From Actinobacillus porcitonsillarum (lineage in GTDB: Bacteria > Pseudomonadota > Gammaproteobacteria > Enterobacterales > Pasteurellaceae): a DNA stretch of 64,000 bases. Below are positions 1 to 8,189 of this stretch, one piece after another. The first letter of the stretch is position 1. Each line of letters opens with the position of its first letter. Both the position numbers and the translations under genes were made by a program. The stretch lies in NCBI RefSeq assembly GCF_003101015.1, contig NZ_CP029206.1:806001-870000 (forward strand), given 5' to 3'. Below the pieces are notes generated by a model. The model had not been told where the DNA came from and did no database searches. It saw only the letters and a list, made by a program, of their open reading frames with translations.

Positions 1-1
1 G

Positions 2-268
2 AAGCAAATTATTTGCGACTGTTTGCACTTAAATAGCTGTGTATTAAATGATGAATATTATCTTTATCAAAATCAGCATCAGAATGTGCTATTAAAGAAT
101 AAAAGTTTATATCCTAAATCATTTATTAACATAGATGGTTTAGCAGCAAGATTAGAATCTAAATGTATCAATATCAGTCGAAATAAAGTGAGTCAAATTT
201 TACAGTTTGACCAATGGGGACGAGTTTATGTTATGCCGGAAAATAAACGTAGCACCTGCAAAGATTAA
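2..268 (+). CDS. comN: ComN competence pseudopilin, C-terminal part (partial)
   Basis: The frame is open from the first bases of the window and ends in a TAA at 266-268, so the start and the N-terminal prepilin helix lie outside. The visible part is about 88 residues with two or three Cys near its beginning and a short C-terminal strand ending in a Lys/Arg-rich tail. Nothing in this fragment identifies it alone; the name rests on position. In H. influenzae HI0938-HI0941 (comNOPQ) precede recC, and the next four genes here match that order. It overlaps comO by about 40 bases, as expected in one operon. ComN is a minor-pilin-like protein needed for DNA uptake. Confidence 0.62.
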   Translation, partial: KQIICDCLHLNSCVLNDEYYLYQNQHQNVLLKNKSLYPKSFINIDGLAARLESKCINISRNKVSQILQFDQWGRVYVMPENKRSTCKD

Positions 269-935
269 AGGGGGAAGATTCTCTGCATTTAGCTTAATAG
301 AGATATTAATTTCGTTGGTATTAGGGAGCTTATTACTTTTATCGCTCAGTGCCTTATATAGTCAATTCTTAATCTCACAAATTAAGCAAGATGAACGCTT
401 ATTGCTACAAAAAGAAGCACACCAGCTGATCAATTACTTCCAACAACATATTCAACATTTGGGTTATCAAGGGCAAGCAAGAGCAGATAGCAATTTTGCT
501 CTTTTTGAACAAAATGGGCAGCGTTATGCTTTAGTAAAACCAAGTTGTTTTGTCTTTTTCTATGATTTAAATAATGATGGTTGTTTGGGAAAACGTGCTA
601 CAAAAAATACCGCTTGTACTCAAGGTGAGTTAAATAATACAAAGGAACTTGCAAAAGAAATTTTTGGTTTTAAATTAGAAAATAAAGAGATTTATCTTTA
701 TGCCGATAATCAACTTATTAATTGTTCTCGAGAACAATGTAAAAGCCTTTTAAGTAGCTGCGGAAATAGTTGGACAAAATTAACATCCAGTGAGTTATTT
801 CAGGTAACGGATCTCGCTTTTTCGTGGAAAAAGCAAGACCAACTTTTACAAATTGATCTTGCTCTCGACTCTGTGAAATCGCCACAAATCAATTATCGTG
901 TCACTGCTTATACTTATATTTTAAATACCTTATGA
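228..935 (+). CDS. comO: ComO prepilin-like competence protein
   Basis: Type IV prepilin-like protein of 235 residues, the second gene of the comNOPQ type. After a short basic leader comes the segment AFSLIEILISLVLGSLLLL: Phe at +1, Glu at +5 and a hydrophobic helix, the class III signal cut by prepilin peptidase. The residue before the cut is Ala rather than the usual Gly. The start at 228 was chosen over an in-frame TTG at 207 because a GGGG tract lies about eight bases before the ATG. The body contains several Cys, suggesting disulfides in the periplasm. The end overlaps comP by four bases (ATGA), implying translational coupling. Role: minor pseudopilin for DNA uptake. Confidence 0.75.
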   Translation: MLCRKINVAPAKIKGGRFSAFSLIEILISLVLGSLLLLSLSALYSQFLISQIKQDERLLLQKEAHQLINYFQQHIQHLGYQGQARADSNFALFEQNGQRYALVKPSCFVFFYDLNNDGCLGKRATKNTACTQGELNNTKELAKEIFGFKLENKEIYLYADNQLINCSREQCKSLLSSCGNSWTKLTSSELFQVTDLAFSWKKQDQLLQIDLALDSVKSPQINYRVTAYTYILNTL

Positions 936-1585
936 TGAAATTAAAGATAGAAGCCTCGGCTCTTTTTGTTTCGCTTATTTTAATCAGTAGTTTGTTGGCA
1001 TTCATTTTTATGACAAAGGAAGTGTGGTTGAATCAAGAAAATGCTGCGCTTTATTATTACAAGCGGTATCTTTCCGACAAATTTTTACTAAAAGAACAGC
1101 TTGCTGAAGGTAGTGATTGTGCGGAGTATAAAGCGAATTTTGTTGAAAAAAATCTTGGCTATATAACATATCACTATCAATGTGAAAAACAGAGTTTATT
1201 TATTCAGAAACCCACCAAAGAGAAATATATTGCGTTTACCGATATTCAGGATTGGTTGGCGTTAGATAAATTTCAATCGGAGATTTACTATATTCGTTCT
1301 TTGAAAGAGCTCCCAGCAAGTAGCGAGCAAGATCCAAAAATTGTGGTCGCCCAAAATCGTATCGATGAAAAAATCGAAGAGAATTTTTATGGGATTATTA
1401 TTACACAGGACTATTTTGATATTACCGGTACAAAGAAAATCTACGGCACGTTATATTCCGGGTTTGATAATGAAAGAGAAGAGCGGAATCTCACATTTAA
1501 ACGCAGTGTGATTGATAATTTAGACCAAAAATACTCCATCTGGCGAGAATTGCCTTATACAAGGAATATATTAAATGATCCGTAA
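932..1585 (+). CDS. comP: ComP, membrane-anchored competence protein
   Basis: A 217-residue protein with one N-terminal hydrophobic helix (about residues 10-27) and a periplasmic domain with few recognisable motifs. The N-terminus carries the phrase EASALFVSL before the helix, which only loosely resembles a prepilin cleavage site. It starts within comO (ATGA) and its end overlaps comQ by eleven bases. Position between comO and comQ ahead of recC matches HI0940. A perfect uptake signal ACAAGCGGT lies inside the gene at 1059-1067. Function as a pseudopilin-type component of the uptake machine is inferred from context rather than from a catalytic motif. Confidence 0.68.
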   Translation: MMKLKIEASALFVSLILISSLLAFIFMTKEVWLNQENAALYYYKRYLSDKFLLKEQLAEGSDCAEYKANFVEKNLGYITYHYQCEKQSLFIQKPTKEKYIAFTDIQDWLALDKFQSEIYYIRSLKELPASSEQDPKIVVAQNRIDEKIEENFYGIIITQDYFDITGTKKIYGTLYSGFDNEREERNLTFKRSVIDNLDQKYSIWRELPYTRNILNDP

Positions 1586-1889
1586 CAAAATAAAGGCGGA
1601 AACCTTTGTTTCCCTTTTGGTGGTATTGGCATTGTTTGCTATGATTTGGTTAAGTTATACCGCTTGGTTACAAACACAATCACAAAAACAGAGCCAGCTA
1701 TATCAAGAACAGCAAGCCTTACAGATCGTTGAAAACCAGCTTGCATTGCAAATGGTGGGGATGACGTGTGAATCTCAGGTTCAGCAGAACCAGTTGGTAT
1801 TTCATATTCAATGTTCTTCGAATGTGATAACCGTAAAATATCCACAAGGGCAGGTGACGGTAAAAAAATCGAACAGCAAAACAAATTGA
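1575..1889 (+). CDS. comQ: ComQ, small competence pseudopilin-like protein
   Basis: A 104-residue protein with a basic start (MIRNKIKAE), a hydrophobic helix from about residue 10 to 30, a Gln-rich amphipathic stretch and a short C-terminal domain with two Cys. This is the shape of a small minor pseudopilin. The start overlaps the end of comP by eleven bases; a gap of 48 bases then separates it from recC. It corresponds in position and size to HI0941. The phrase AETFVSLLV at the helix start echoes that in ComP, so the two may share an unusual leader type. Confidence 0.66.
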   Translation: MIRNKIKAETFVSLLVVLALFAMIWLSYTAWLQTQSQKQSQLYQEQQALQIVENQLALQMVGMTCESQVQQNQLVFHIQCSSNVITVKYPQGQVTVKKSNSKTN

Positions 1890-1937
1890 ATCTCCCTGTA
1901 AATTCAAGCACAATAGCTCATTCAATAAGGGGCTTGT

Positions 1938-4900
1938 ATGTTTACGGTTTATTATTCTAATCAGCTTACGGCATTAGCCGAAATGCTTATTCATCATCAA
2001 AAGGTTAATTCGAACGAAGATCCATTCCAATCAGAAACCATTTTGGTGCAAAGTGTCGGCATGGCACAATGGCTACAAATGCAAATTGCGGAAAGCATGG
2101 GCGTTGCAGGAAACTATGAATTCCCATTTCCAACCAGTTTTTTATGGCAACAATACCGCCTGCTTTTTCCTCATCTCCCTAAAGAAAATATTTTTGAACG
2201 TGGTGTGATGACATGGCGCTTGATGCGGATTATCCCTTCTGTTCTTGAACGTCTGGAATTTCAAGGCTTGCGTGCTTATTTAACGCACGATAAAGAGCAA
2301 GACTCACTCAAGCTGTATCAATTAGCCACGAAAATTGCTGATTTATTTGACCAGTATTTAGTTTATCGTCCTCATTGGCTTGTCTATTGGGAAAATGGAC
2401 AATGGCAAGAGGTTGTTAGAGAAATTCAGAGCCAACCTTTTTCTACAAACCTTCAAACAGGCATACAAGAGAATGTTCATTGGCAAAGCCTCTTATGGAA
2501 TATGCTCATCGAAGATACCCGAAAAGATTACGATGAGTTGTTATTTACCACTTCTCATCGAGCTTACTTACAACAAAAATTCTTCGACAAGCTCGAAGAT
2601 TTAACTGAAGAAGAGTACAAAAAATTACCTAAGCGTATTTTTGTTTTTGGTATTTCTTCCCTCCCGACAACACAATTTGCGACACTCTTAAAATTAAGTG
2701 AGTATTGTGATGTACATTTATTTTTCTTAAACCCAAGCCAAATGTATTGGGGCGATAGTATTGAAAATGTCGCTTTAGAAAAAATAGCGCTCAAGCAACA
2801 ATTATCGGAAACAGAAATTCAGCAATTACTTGCTCAACAAGGCAATCAGTTGTTATCAATGTGGGGAAAACAAGGGAGAGACTTTTTTGATCAACTTGCT
2901 GAATACTCGCCTGAGCCAATTGAATTGTTCTTTGAAAATGATCAAGAGAGTAATTTATCTCGCTTAAAACAAGCCATTTTAAATAATGATAATCCGAGCT
3001 ATCTTGAGTTAGAAAACGACAATTCCATTCAAATTCATAATTGCCATAGTGCGATGCGAGAAGTGGAAGTATTACAGAATCAGCTCCTTCACTTATTTGA
3101 GCAAAATCCGCACCTTTCTCCAAAAGATATTATTGTGATGGCGGCGGATATTGAACAATATGCACCTTACATCAATGCGGTCTTTTCTCGTTATGGACGG
3201 GAAGATGCACGTTATATTCCTTTTACCATCTCGGATCAAAAAATTAGCCAAGTTGATCCTGTGATTTCCAGTTTTCTCGTCATGCTTAAATTAAGGGATA
3301 GCACCTTTAGTGCAGAAGCTTTGCTTGATTTATTAGAAGTGGAGGCGATAGGACAACAATTTGGTTTTAACCGTGAAGATTTAACCTGTTTACGCCATTG
3401 GATAAAAGAAAGTGGTATCCGCTCAACATTAACCATCGAGCAAGAAAATGGTTGGCAAAACTATAACTCTTGGGAAAATGGATTAGATCGCTTGTTATTA
3501 GGTAGCTGCTTAAAAGAAGAAAATGGCATTTGGCAAAACACGATTGCCTTTAACGAAAGTTATGGATTATCCGCAGAACGTGTCGGGAAATTAGCAGAAT
3601 TTATTGAAAAACTGACCGCTTGGTCGGTGCTGTCTTTAGAATCGCATCCGATTTCTACATGGAAGCAAGCGTTAGAGGATCTCGTTAAGGCAGTTTATCA
3701 AGAAAATGATGCGAGCAATGATGCGTTATTCCTAATTCAGCAAGAATTAGAAGCACTTGAAGCATTGGTTTTACAAGCTAAATTTGATGAACCGGTTGCT
3801 TTTGAGGTCATTGAGCGAGCTTTACAAGATCGCCTAAATAGCCAGTCTCATGTGATGCATTTTATGACAGGAAAAGTGAATTTCTGTACTCTACTTCCAA
3901 TGCGTGCGATTCCATTTAAAGTGGTGTGCTTGTTGGGAATGAATGAGGCAGATTTTCCTCGTCAGCCGGTGATCAATAGCTTTGATTTAATGCAATATCA
4001 CCCACGAAAAGGGGATCGAGCAAGACGTGAAGATGATCGCTACCTCTTTTTAGAAGCGCTACTTTCTGCCGAGGAGGTGTTTTACATCAGCTATGTTGGC
4101 AAATCCTTAGTGAAAGATGAAGAGAGAGAACCTTCTGTTCTGGTAAGTCAGTTCGTAGATTATTTAGCGAAGTATTACTCGCTCTCTTTGGAACAAGAGC
4201 ACCCAATGAATGCGTTTAGTGAGCGTAATTTTAAATCGGGTTATGTTTCTTATCACAAAGAATGGCTCGAATTTGCGCAACAAGCGGTTGAATCTCACGA
4301 CTTTTTTGCAAAATCTCTCCCGGAAAATAGTGAATTACCAAAGGAAATTGAGCTTGATGAACTTATTGCCTTTATTCAAAGTCCAACAAAACAGTTCTTT
4401 ACACGCAATTTAGGCATTTATTTCCGAGAAGAAGATGATGAGATTGAAGATACAGAACATTTCTCACTCTCTAAACTTGATGAATATCAGCTAACGGCGC
4501 AATTACTCACAACATCCAGTGAAATGACATCGCCCTTTTTTGAAAAGGAAACGTTAAAAGGAAATATCCCCGTTTTGAATTTTGGCAAACTTACTCAAAC
4601 GGAATTGACGAACCGAATTCAAGATATGCGAGTAGAACTGGCGGAATATTTAAAAGGGGAGAGCGACATTTTGCCGTTTTCACTTCAATGTGCGCAAGTT
4701 GAAATCGTTGGCAATTTACCAAATCTTTTTGGACAAGAACTGGTTTTATGGCGAGTCGGAAAATTACGAGATAAAGATACCATCAAATTATGGATTTATT
4801 TCTTAATTTTAACTCTGTTAGAAAAAACTTTTGCTTTAAAAATGTATACATTAGAGGGCGATAAACTGACTTGTTTTACCTTTAAGACTATTGAAGTATC

Positions 4901-5195
4901 ACAAGCGAAAGAAATATTAGAAATATATGTTAAAGCATTTCTAAAAAATAAATCAACTTTAACGATAGCCGTTACTCAAGATCTGGAAAATTATTTCAAA
5001 AAAATGCCACAAGAAAATATCGAAGAATACTGCTATCAGAGTTTAGTGAAATTATCTGAAGGGTTAAATGATGAAGCGAGTTATTTAAAAAGAATACTAA
5101 CGCAATCATCTCTGATTGATTATCAAGCTGTTCATCAAAATACTTTAGATTGGTTTGCACTTATGCAAGAAAGTAAGAGGAGAAAAGAGGAATGA
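1938..5195 (+). CDS. recC: RecC, exodeoxyribonuclease V gamma subunit
   Basis: A 1085-residue protein of the RecC family, the Chi-recognising subunit of the RecBCD helicase-nuclease that processes double-strand breaks. The N-terminus (MFTVYYSNQLTALAEML) and the phrase SVGMAQWLQMQIAE near residue 40 are typical; the length is slightly below that of E. coli RecC (1122). RecC has a dead helicase fold, so no Walker motif is expected. An AAGGGG ribosome site precedes the ATG. It follows comQ by 48 bases with no terminator visible between, and its last four bases overlap the ptrA start. recB and recD are not adjacent, unlike in E. coli. Confidence 0.95.
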   Translation: MFTVYYSNQLTALAEMLIHHQKVNSNEDPFQSETILVQSVGMAQWLQMQIAESMGVAGNYEFPFPTSFLWQQYRLLFPHLPKENIFERGVMTWRLMRIIPSVLERLEFQGLRAYLTHDKEQDSLKLYQLATKIADLFDQYLVYRPHWLVYWENGQWQEVVREIQSQPFSTNLQTGIQENVHWQSLLWNMLIEDTRKDYDELLFTTSHRAYLQQKFFDKLEDLTEEEYKKLPKRIFVFGISSLPTTQFATLLKLSEYCDVHLFFLNPSQMYWGDSIENVALEKIALKQQLSETEIQQLLAQQGNQLLSMWGKQGRDFFDQLAEYSPEPIELFFENDQESNLSRLKQAILNNDNPSYLELENDNSIQIHNCHSAMREVEVLQNQLLHLFEQNPHLSPKDIIVMAADIEQYAPYINAVFSRYGREDARYIPFTISDQKISQVDPVISSFLVMLKLRDSTFSAEALLDLLEVEAIGQQFGFNREDLTCLRHWIKESGIRSTLTIEQENGWQNYNSWENGLDRLLLGSCLKEENGIWQNTIAFNESYGLSAERVGKLAEFIEKLTAWSVLSLESHPISTWKQALEDLVKAVYQENDASNDALFLIQQELEALEALVLQAKFDEPVAFEVIERALQDRLNSQSHVMHFMTGKVNFCTLLPMRAIPFKVVCLLGMNEADFPRQPVINSFDLMQYHPRKGDRARREDDRYLFLEALLSAEEVFYISYVGKSLVKDEEREPSVLVSQFVDYLAKYYSLSLEQEHPMNAFSERNFKSGYVSYHKEWLEFAQQAVESHDFFAKSLPENSELPKEIELDELIAFIQSPTKQFFTRNLGIYFREEDDEIEDTEHFSLSKLDEYQLTAQLLTTSSEMTSPFFEKETLKGNIPVLNFGKLTQTELTNRIQDMRVELAEYLKGESDILPFSLQCAQVEIVGNLPNLFGQELVLWRVGKLRDKDTIKLWIYFLILTLLEKTFALKMYTLEGDKLTCFTFKTIEVSQAKEILEIYVKAFLKNKSTLTIAVTQDLENYFKKMPQENIEEYCYQSLVKLSEGLNDEASYLKRILTQSSLIDYQAVHQNTLDWFALMQESKRRKEE

Positions 5196-8149
5196 AGAAA
5201 ACTTTAATAAATCGTTCTATTCGCTATGCGATCTATACTTTTTTATTAGCGACACAAATTACCCCAACCACATTAGCAAAAAATATGGAAAATCCGGCCG
5301 CTAATATCACGGAAATCGCCGGTTCATCATTAGGCTTTGAGTTGATTAAAACCACAATCAATAAAAGCCCAAATGATAAAGCGTTATACCAAGCGATTAC
5401 CCTGAAAAACGGTATGACAGTGTTGCTTATTTCAGATGAGAAAGCGAATAAATCCTTAATGTCGGCAGCCATTCCGGTTGGCTCGATGGAAGACCCCATT
5501 ACCCAGCAAGGGCTTGCTCACTATCTGGAACATATGATTTTAATGGGGTCAAAGCATTATCCTGAAACGAATAGCTTTGATAAATTCTTGAATGAAAATG
5601 GCGGCTATAACAATGCTTCAACCGCTCCTTATCGAACGGCTTATTATTTTGAAGTGAATAATAATGCTTTTGACGAAGCGGTTGCCCGCTTTGCAGATAC
5701 CTTGGCGTTTCCGCTACTTTCTGAAAGCAATGCCAAGAAAGAAGTGAATGCCGTGAATGCAGAAATGGTGCGGGCGAAATCGAATGATAGCTATTTATTG
5801 CATAGTGTAAATCTTGCCACTGCAAACCCCGCTCACCCAATGACAAAATTTGCCGTTGGGAATAATGAAACGCTTTCCGATAAACCAAACAGCAAATTAC
5901 AAGATGAGCTGATTGCCTTTTATCAAAAATATTATTCAGCCAATTTATTTAAAGCGGTACTTTATTCTAATCAATCTATTGAACAATTAGCCAAATTGGC
6001 AGAAAAGACTTTAGGAAAAATGGAAAATAAACAGCTCGAAAAACCTAAAGTCAATGTGCCGTTATTTAGAAATGAAGATAAGGGTGTAATCATTCATTAT
6101 AAACCTCTTCAGCCTGAAAAATTATTATCTATTTCATTTGATATGCCGAATGATGAAGATAAATTTAAACATAAAACAGGCGAATATCTCGCTTATATTT
6201 TTAGCAATAATACCGAAGGAACACTTTCTGATTATTTAATCAAACAAGGCTTATCCGATAGTGGTGTTGAGGCACAAAGCGATCCTAATTTTAGCCGTAA
6301 TCGTGGTGAGTTTACGTTTTATGTCGCACTCACTGAAAAAGGGTTAAAAGAAAAAGATAAAATTATTTCTCTCATTTTTCAGCAAATTGAAAAAGTAAAA
6401 AAAGAAGGCATTAAAGAAAATTATTTTAATGAACTAAGAGAGAGTCTAAAACAAGAGTTTACCCATTTACAGGTCGAAAAAGATAGCACTTATATCGAGA
6501 CGTTGGTAGAAAAAATGCTCTTTTATCCGACCGAACATCTGCTTGATGAAAGTTATCTTGTAGAACAAATGGATACAAAAGCCATTGAAGAGAAGCTATC
6601 AGCAATGACACTTGATAACGCACGTATCTTATTGGTTGAAGAAAATGCTAAAACCGATAAATTCTCGCCTTATTATCGAGCAGGTTATGCGATTGAAAAA
6701 ATTACAGAAGCACAGAAAAAACAGTGGCTGGATTTCAGTCAAAATCCTTCAATTAACTTACCGGCGTTAAACCTTTATTTCGCTACAGATTTTTCGCTGA
6801 TCAAAAAAGAACAACGAGAAGCGCCTGAATTAGTCGCGCAGGCGCAAGGCGAAAGAATTTATGCGATGGCAAGCCGGTATTTCAGTGAAGATCCGAAAGC
6901 ACGTATTGCTCTTAATTTTTCTATTATGCCAAGAACCGATGATTTGAAAGAGAGCATTAGCGCTACGATTTTAAGTTATATGAATAATCTGGCGCAAACG
7001 CAGTTGAATTTCCAAGCCTCCGTTGCCGGCATTAACACAGAAATTACTACATCGGCAAATGGAATGACGCTACAAACGGAAGGTTATACTCAGCATTTAC
7101 CTAAATTGATCGTGGATTATTTAACCCGTTTTAGCCAATTTGATTTAAATGAAAAATTCCTTGCGCAGGCTAAGCAACGATTGATTGAAGCGCTTGATGG
7201 TAAGAAAACCGCAAACAGCTTAAATCAAGCGAATGAAATCTTTGCGAATTTTGCAAGTTACCCTTATTTTGAGGAAGACAAACAGCGCAAAATGATTGCG
7301 GAAATCACGTTAGCGGATATTCAAAAAATCCGTGAAAAACTGCTTTCACAAGCCACTGGGCTAAAAGTGCTATCGGTGGGGAATTTATCGGATCGCCAAG
7401 TAGAAAATCTCTCCAAAGAAGTAACGAAAGTGATCCAAAATAAAAATACGGCATTGGCAAAATATCGTTATTTAGACATCAATCAAAGTTCACGCAAGCT
7501 CAATGTTGTGAAAAATGTGCCAAATGAAGATAACGCCTTATCTATCGCTTTTATGGCGAAAGATTACGCAGAGATGGACAGCTACGTGCGAGCGCTCTTC
7601 TTAAAAGATGTGATTTCTCGCTGGTATTTTGATGATCTTCGCACCAACAAACAGCTCGGTTATGTGGTTTATGCGACCAACGGACGCATTGGCACAACCT
7701 CCGGCTTACGCTTTATGGTGCAAAGCCCGAATACTTCGCCTAAAGGGATTATGGAACATAACCAACGCTTTTTTGCAGAAAGTTTAGAAAAACTGACCGC
7801 TTTAAGCGAAGCTGAATTTAACCAATTTAAAGAGAGTTTATTGAACAAATTAACCCACAAGCCGGAGTCTCTAAGCCAAGAGTTTAGCCTCTTTACTTAC
7901 GACTTTTCGTTGTTGAATAACCGATTTGATTACAGACAAAAAACTATTGAAGCAGTTAAACAGCTTACGAAACGAGATATTGTGAAATTCTACCAAGATA
8001 CGGTCATCGACCAAAAAGGTTTAGTTCTCGTAAGCCAAGCGCTCGGCACGAAAACAAAATCAACGGATGCAGCCGTATTAAGTGGATTTGAAAATATTGA
8101 GAATATTGAAAATTTACAAAAAGAATTTCAGTTGAAGTTTTATGAGTAA
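5192..8149 (+). CDS. ptrA: Pitrilysin (protease III), zinc metalloprotease
   Basis: A 985-residue M16 family endopeptidase expected in the periplasm. The inverted zinc motif HYLEH is at residues 110-114, with the third ligand Glu at 191, exactly the HxxEH-76-E spacing of pitrilysin. The N-terminus is basic then hydrophobic (about residues 10-30, ending TTLAK), consistent with a signal peptide. The protein has the full length of the family, with M16 N-terminal, middle and C-terminal regions. The ATG overlaps the recC stop (ATGA), so the pair is translationally coupled as in E. coli, where ptrA sits between recC and recB. Here the next gene is convergent putA instead. Confidence 0.93.
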   Translation: MKKTLINRSIRYAIYTFLLATQITPTTLAKNMENPAANITEIAGSSLGFELIKTTINKSPNDKALYQAITLKNGMTVLLISDEKANKSLMSAAIPVGSMEDPITQQGLAHYLEHMILMGSKHYPETNSFDKFLNENGGYNNASTAPYRTAYYFEVNNNAFDEAVARFADTLAFPLLSESNAKKEVNAVNAEMVRAKSNDSYLLHSVNLATANPAHPMTKFAVGNNETLSDKPNSKLQDELIAFYQKYYSANLFKAVLYSNQSIEQLAKLAEKTLGKMENKQLEKPKVNVPLFRNEDKGVIIHYKPLQPEKLLSISFDMPNDEDKFKHKTGEYLAYIFSNNTEGTLSDYLIKQGLSDSGVEAQSDPNFSRNRGEFTFYVALTEKGLKEKDKIISLIFQQIEKVKKEGIKENYFNELRESLKQEFTHLQVEKDSTYIETLVEKMLFYPTEHLLDESYLVEQMDTKAIEEKLSAMTLDNARILLVEENAKTDKFSPYYRAGYAIEKITEAQKKQWLDFSQNPSINLPALNLYFATDFSLIKKEQREAPELVAQAQGERIYAMASRYFSEDPKARIALNFSIMPRTDDLKESISATILSYMNNLAQTQLNFQASVAGINTEITTSANGMTLQTEGYTQHLPKLIVDYLTRFSQFDLNEKFLAQAKQRLIEALDGKKTANSLNQANEIFANFASYPYFEEDKQRKMIAEITLADIQKIREKLLSQATGLKVLSVGNLSDRQVENLSKEVTKVIQNKNTALAKYRYLDINQSSRKLNVVKNVPNEDNALSIAFMAKDYAEMDSYVRALFLKDVISRWYFDDLRTNKQLGYVVYATNGRIGTTSGLRFMVQSPNTSPKGIMEHNQRFFAESLEKLTALSEAEFNQFKESLLNKLTHKPESLSQEFSLFTYDFSLLNNRFDYRQKTIEAVKQLTKRDIVKFYQDTVIDQKGLVLVSQALGTKTKSTDAAVLSGFENIENIENLQKEFQLKFYE

Positions 8150-8154
8150 AATTT

Positions 8155-8179
8155 GTAGAGTGGGCATTTTTGCCCACCC
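8155..8179. repeat. Single GTAG-headed palindromic REP (TGGGC stem)
   Basis: GTAG followed by a hairpin with arms TGGGCA and TGCCCA, ending CCCTAT. It sits in the 40-base gap between convergent ptrA and putA and could double as their terminator. Its stem is the same family as the paired element at 21535-21606. Confidence 0.7.
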
Positions 8180-8189
8180 TATGTTTAAT

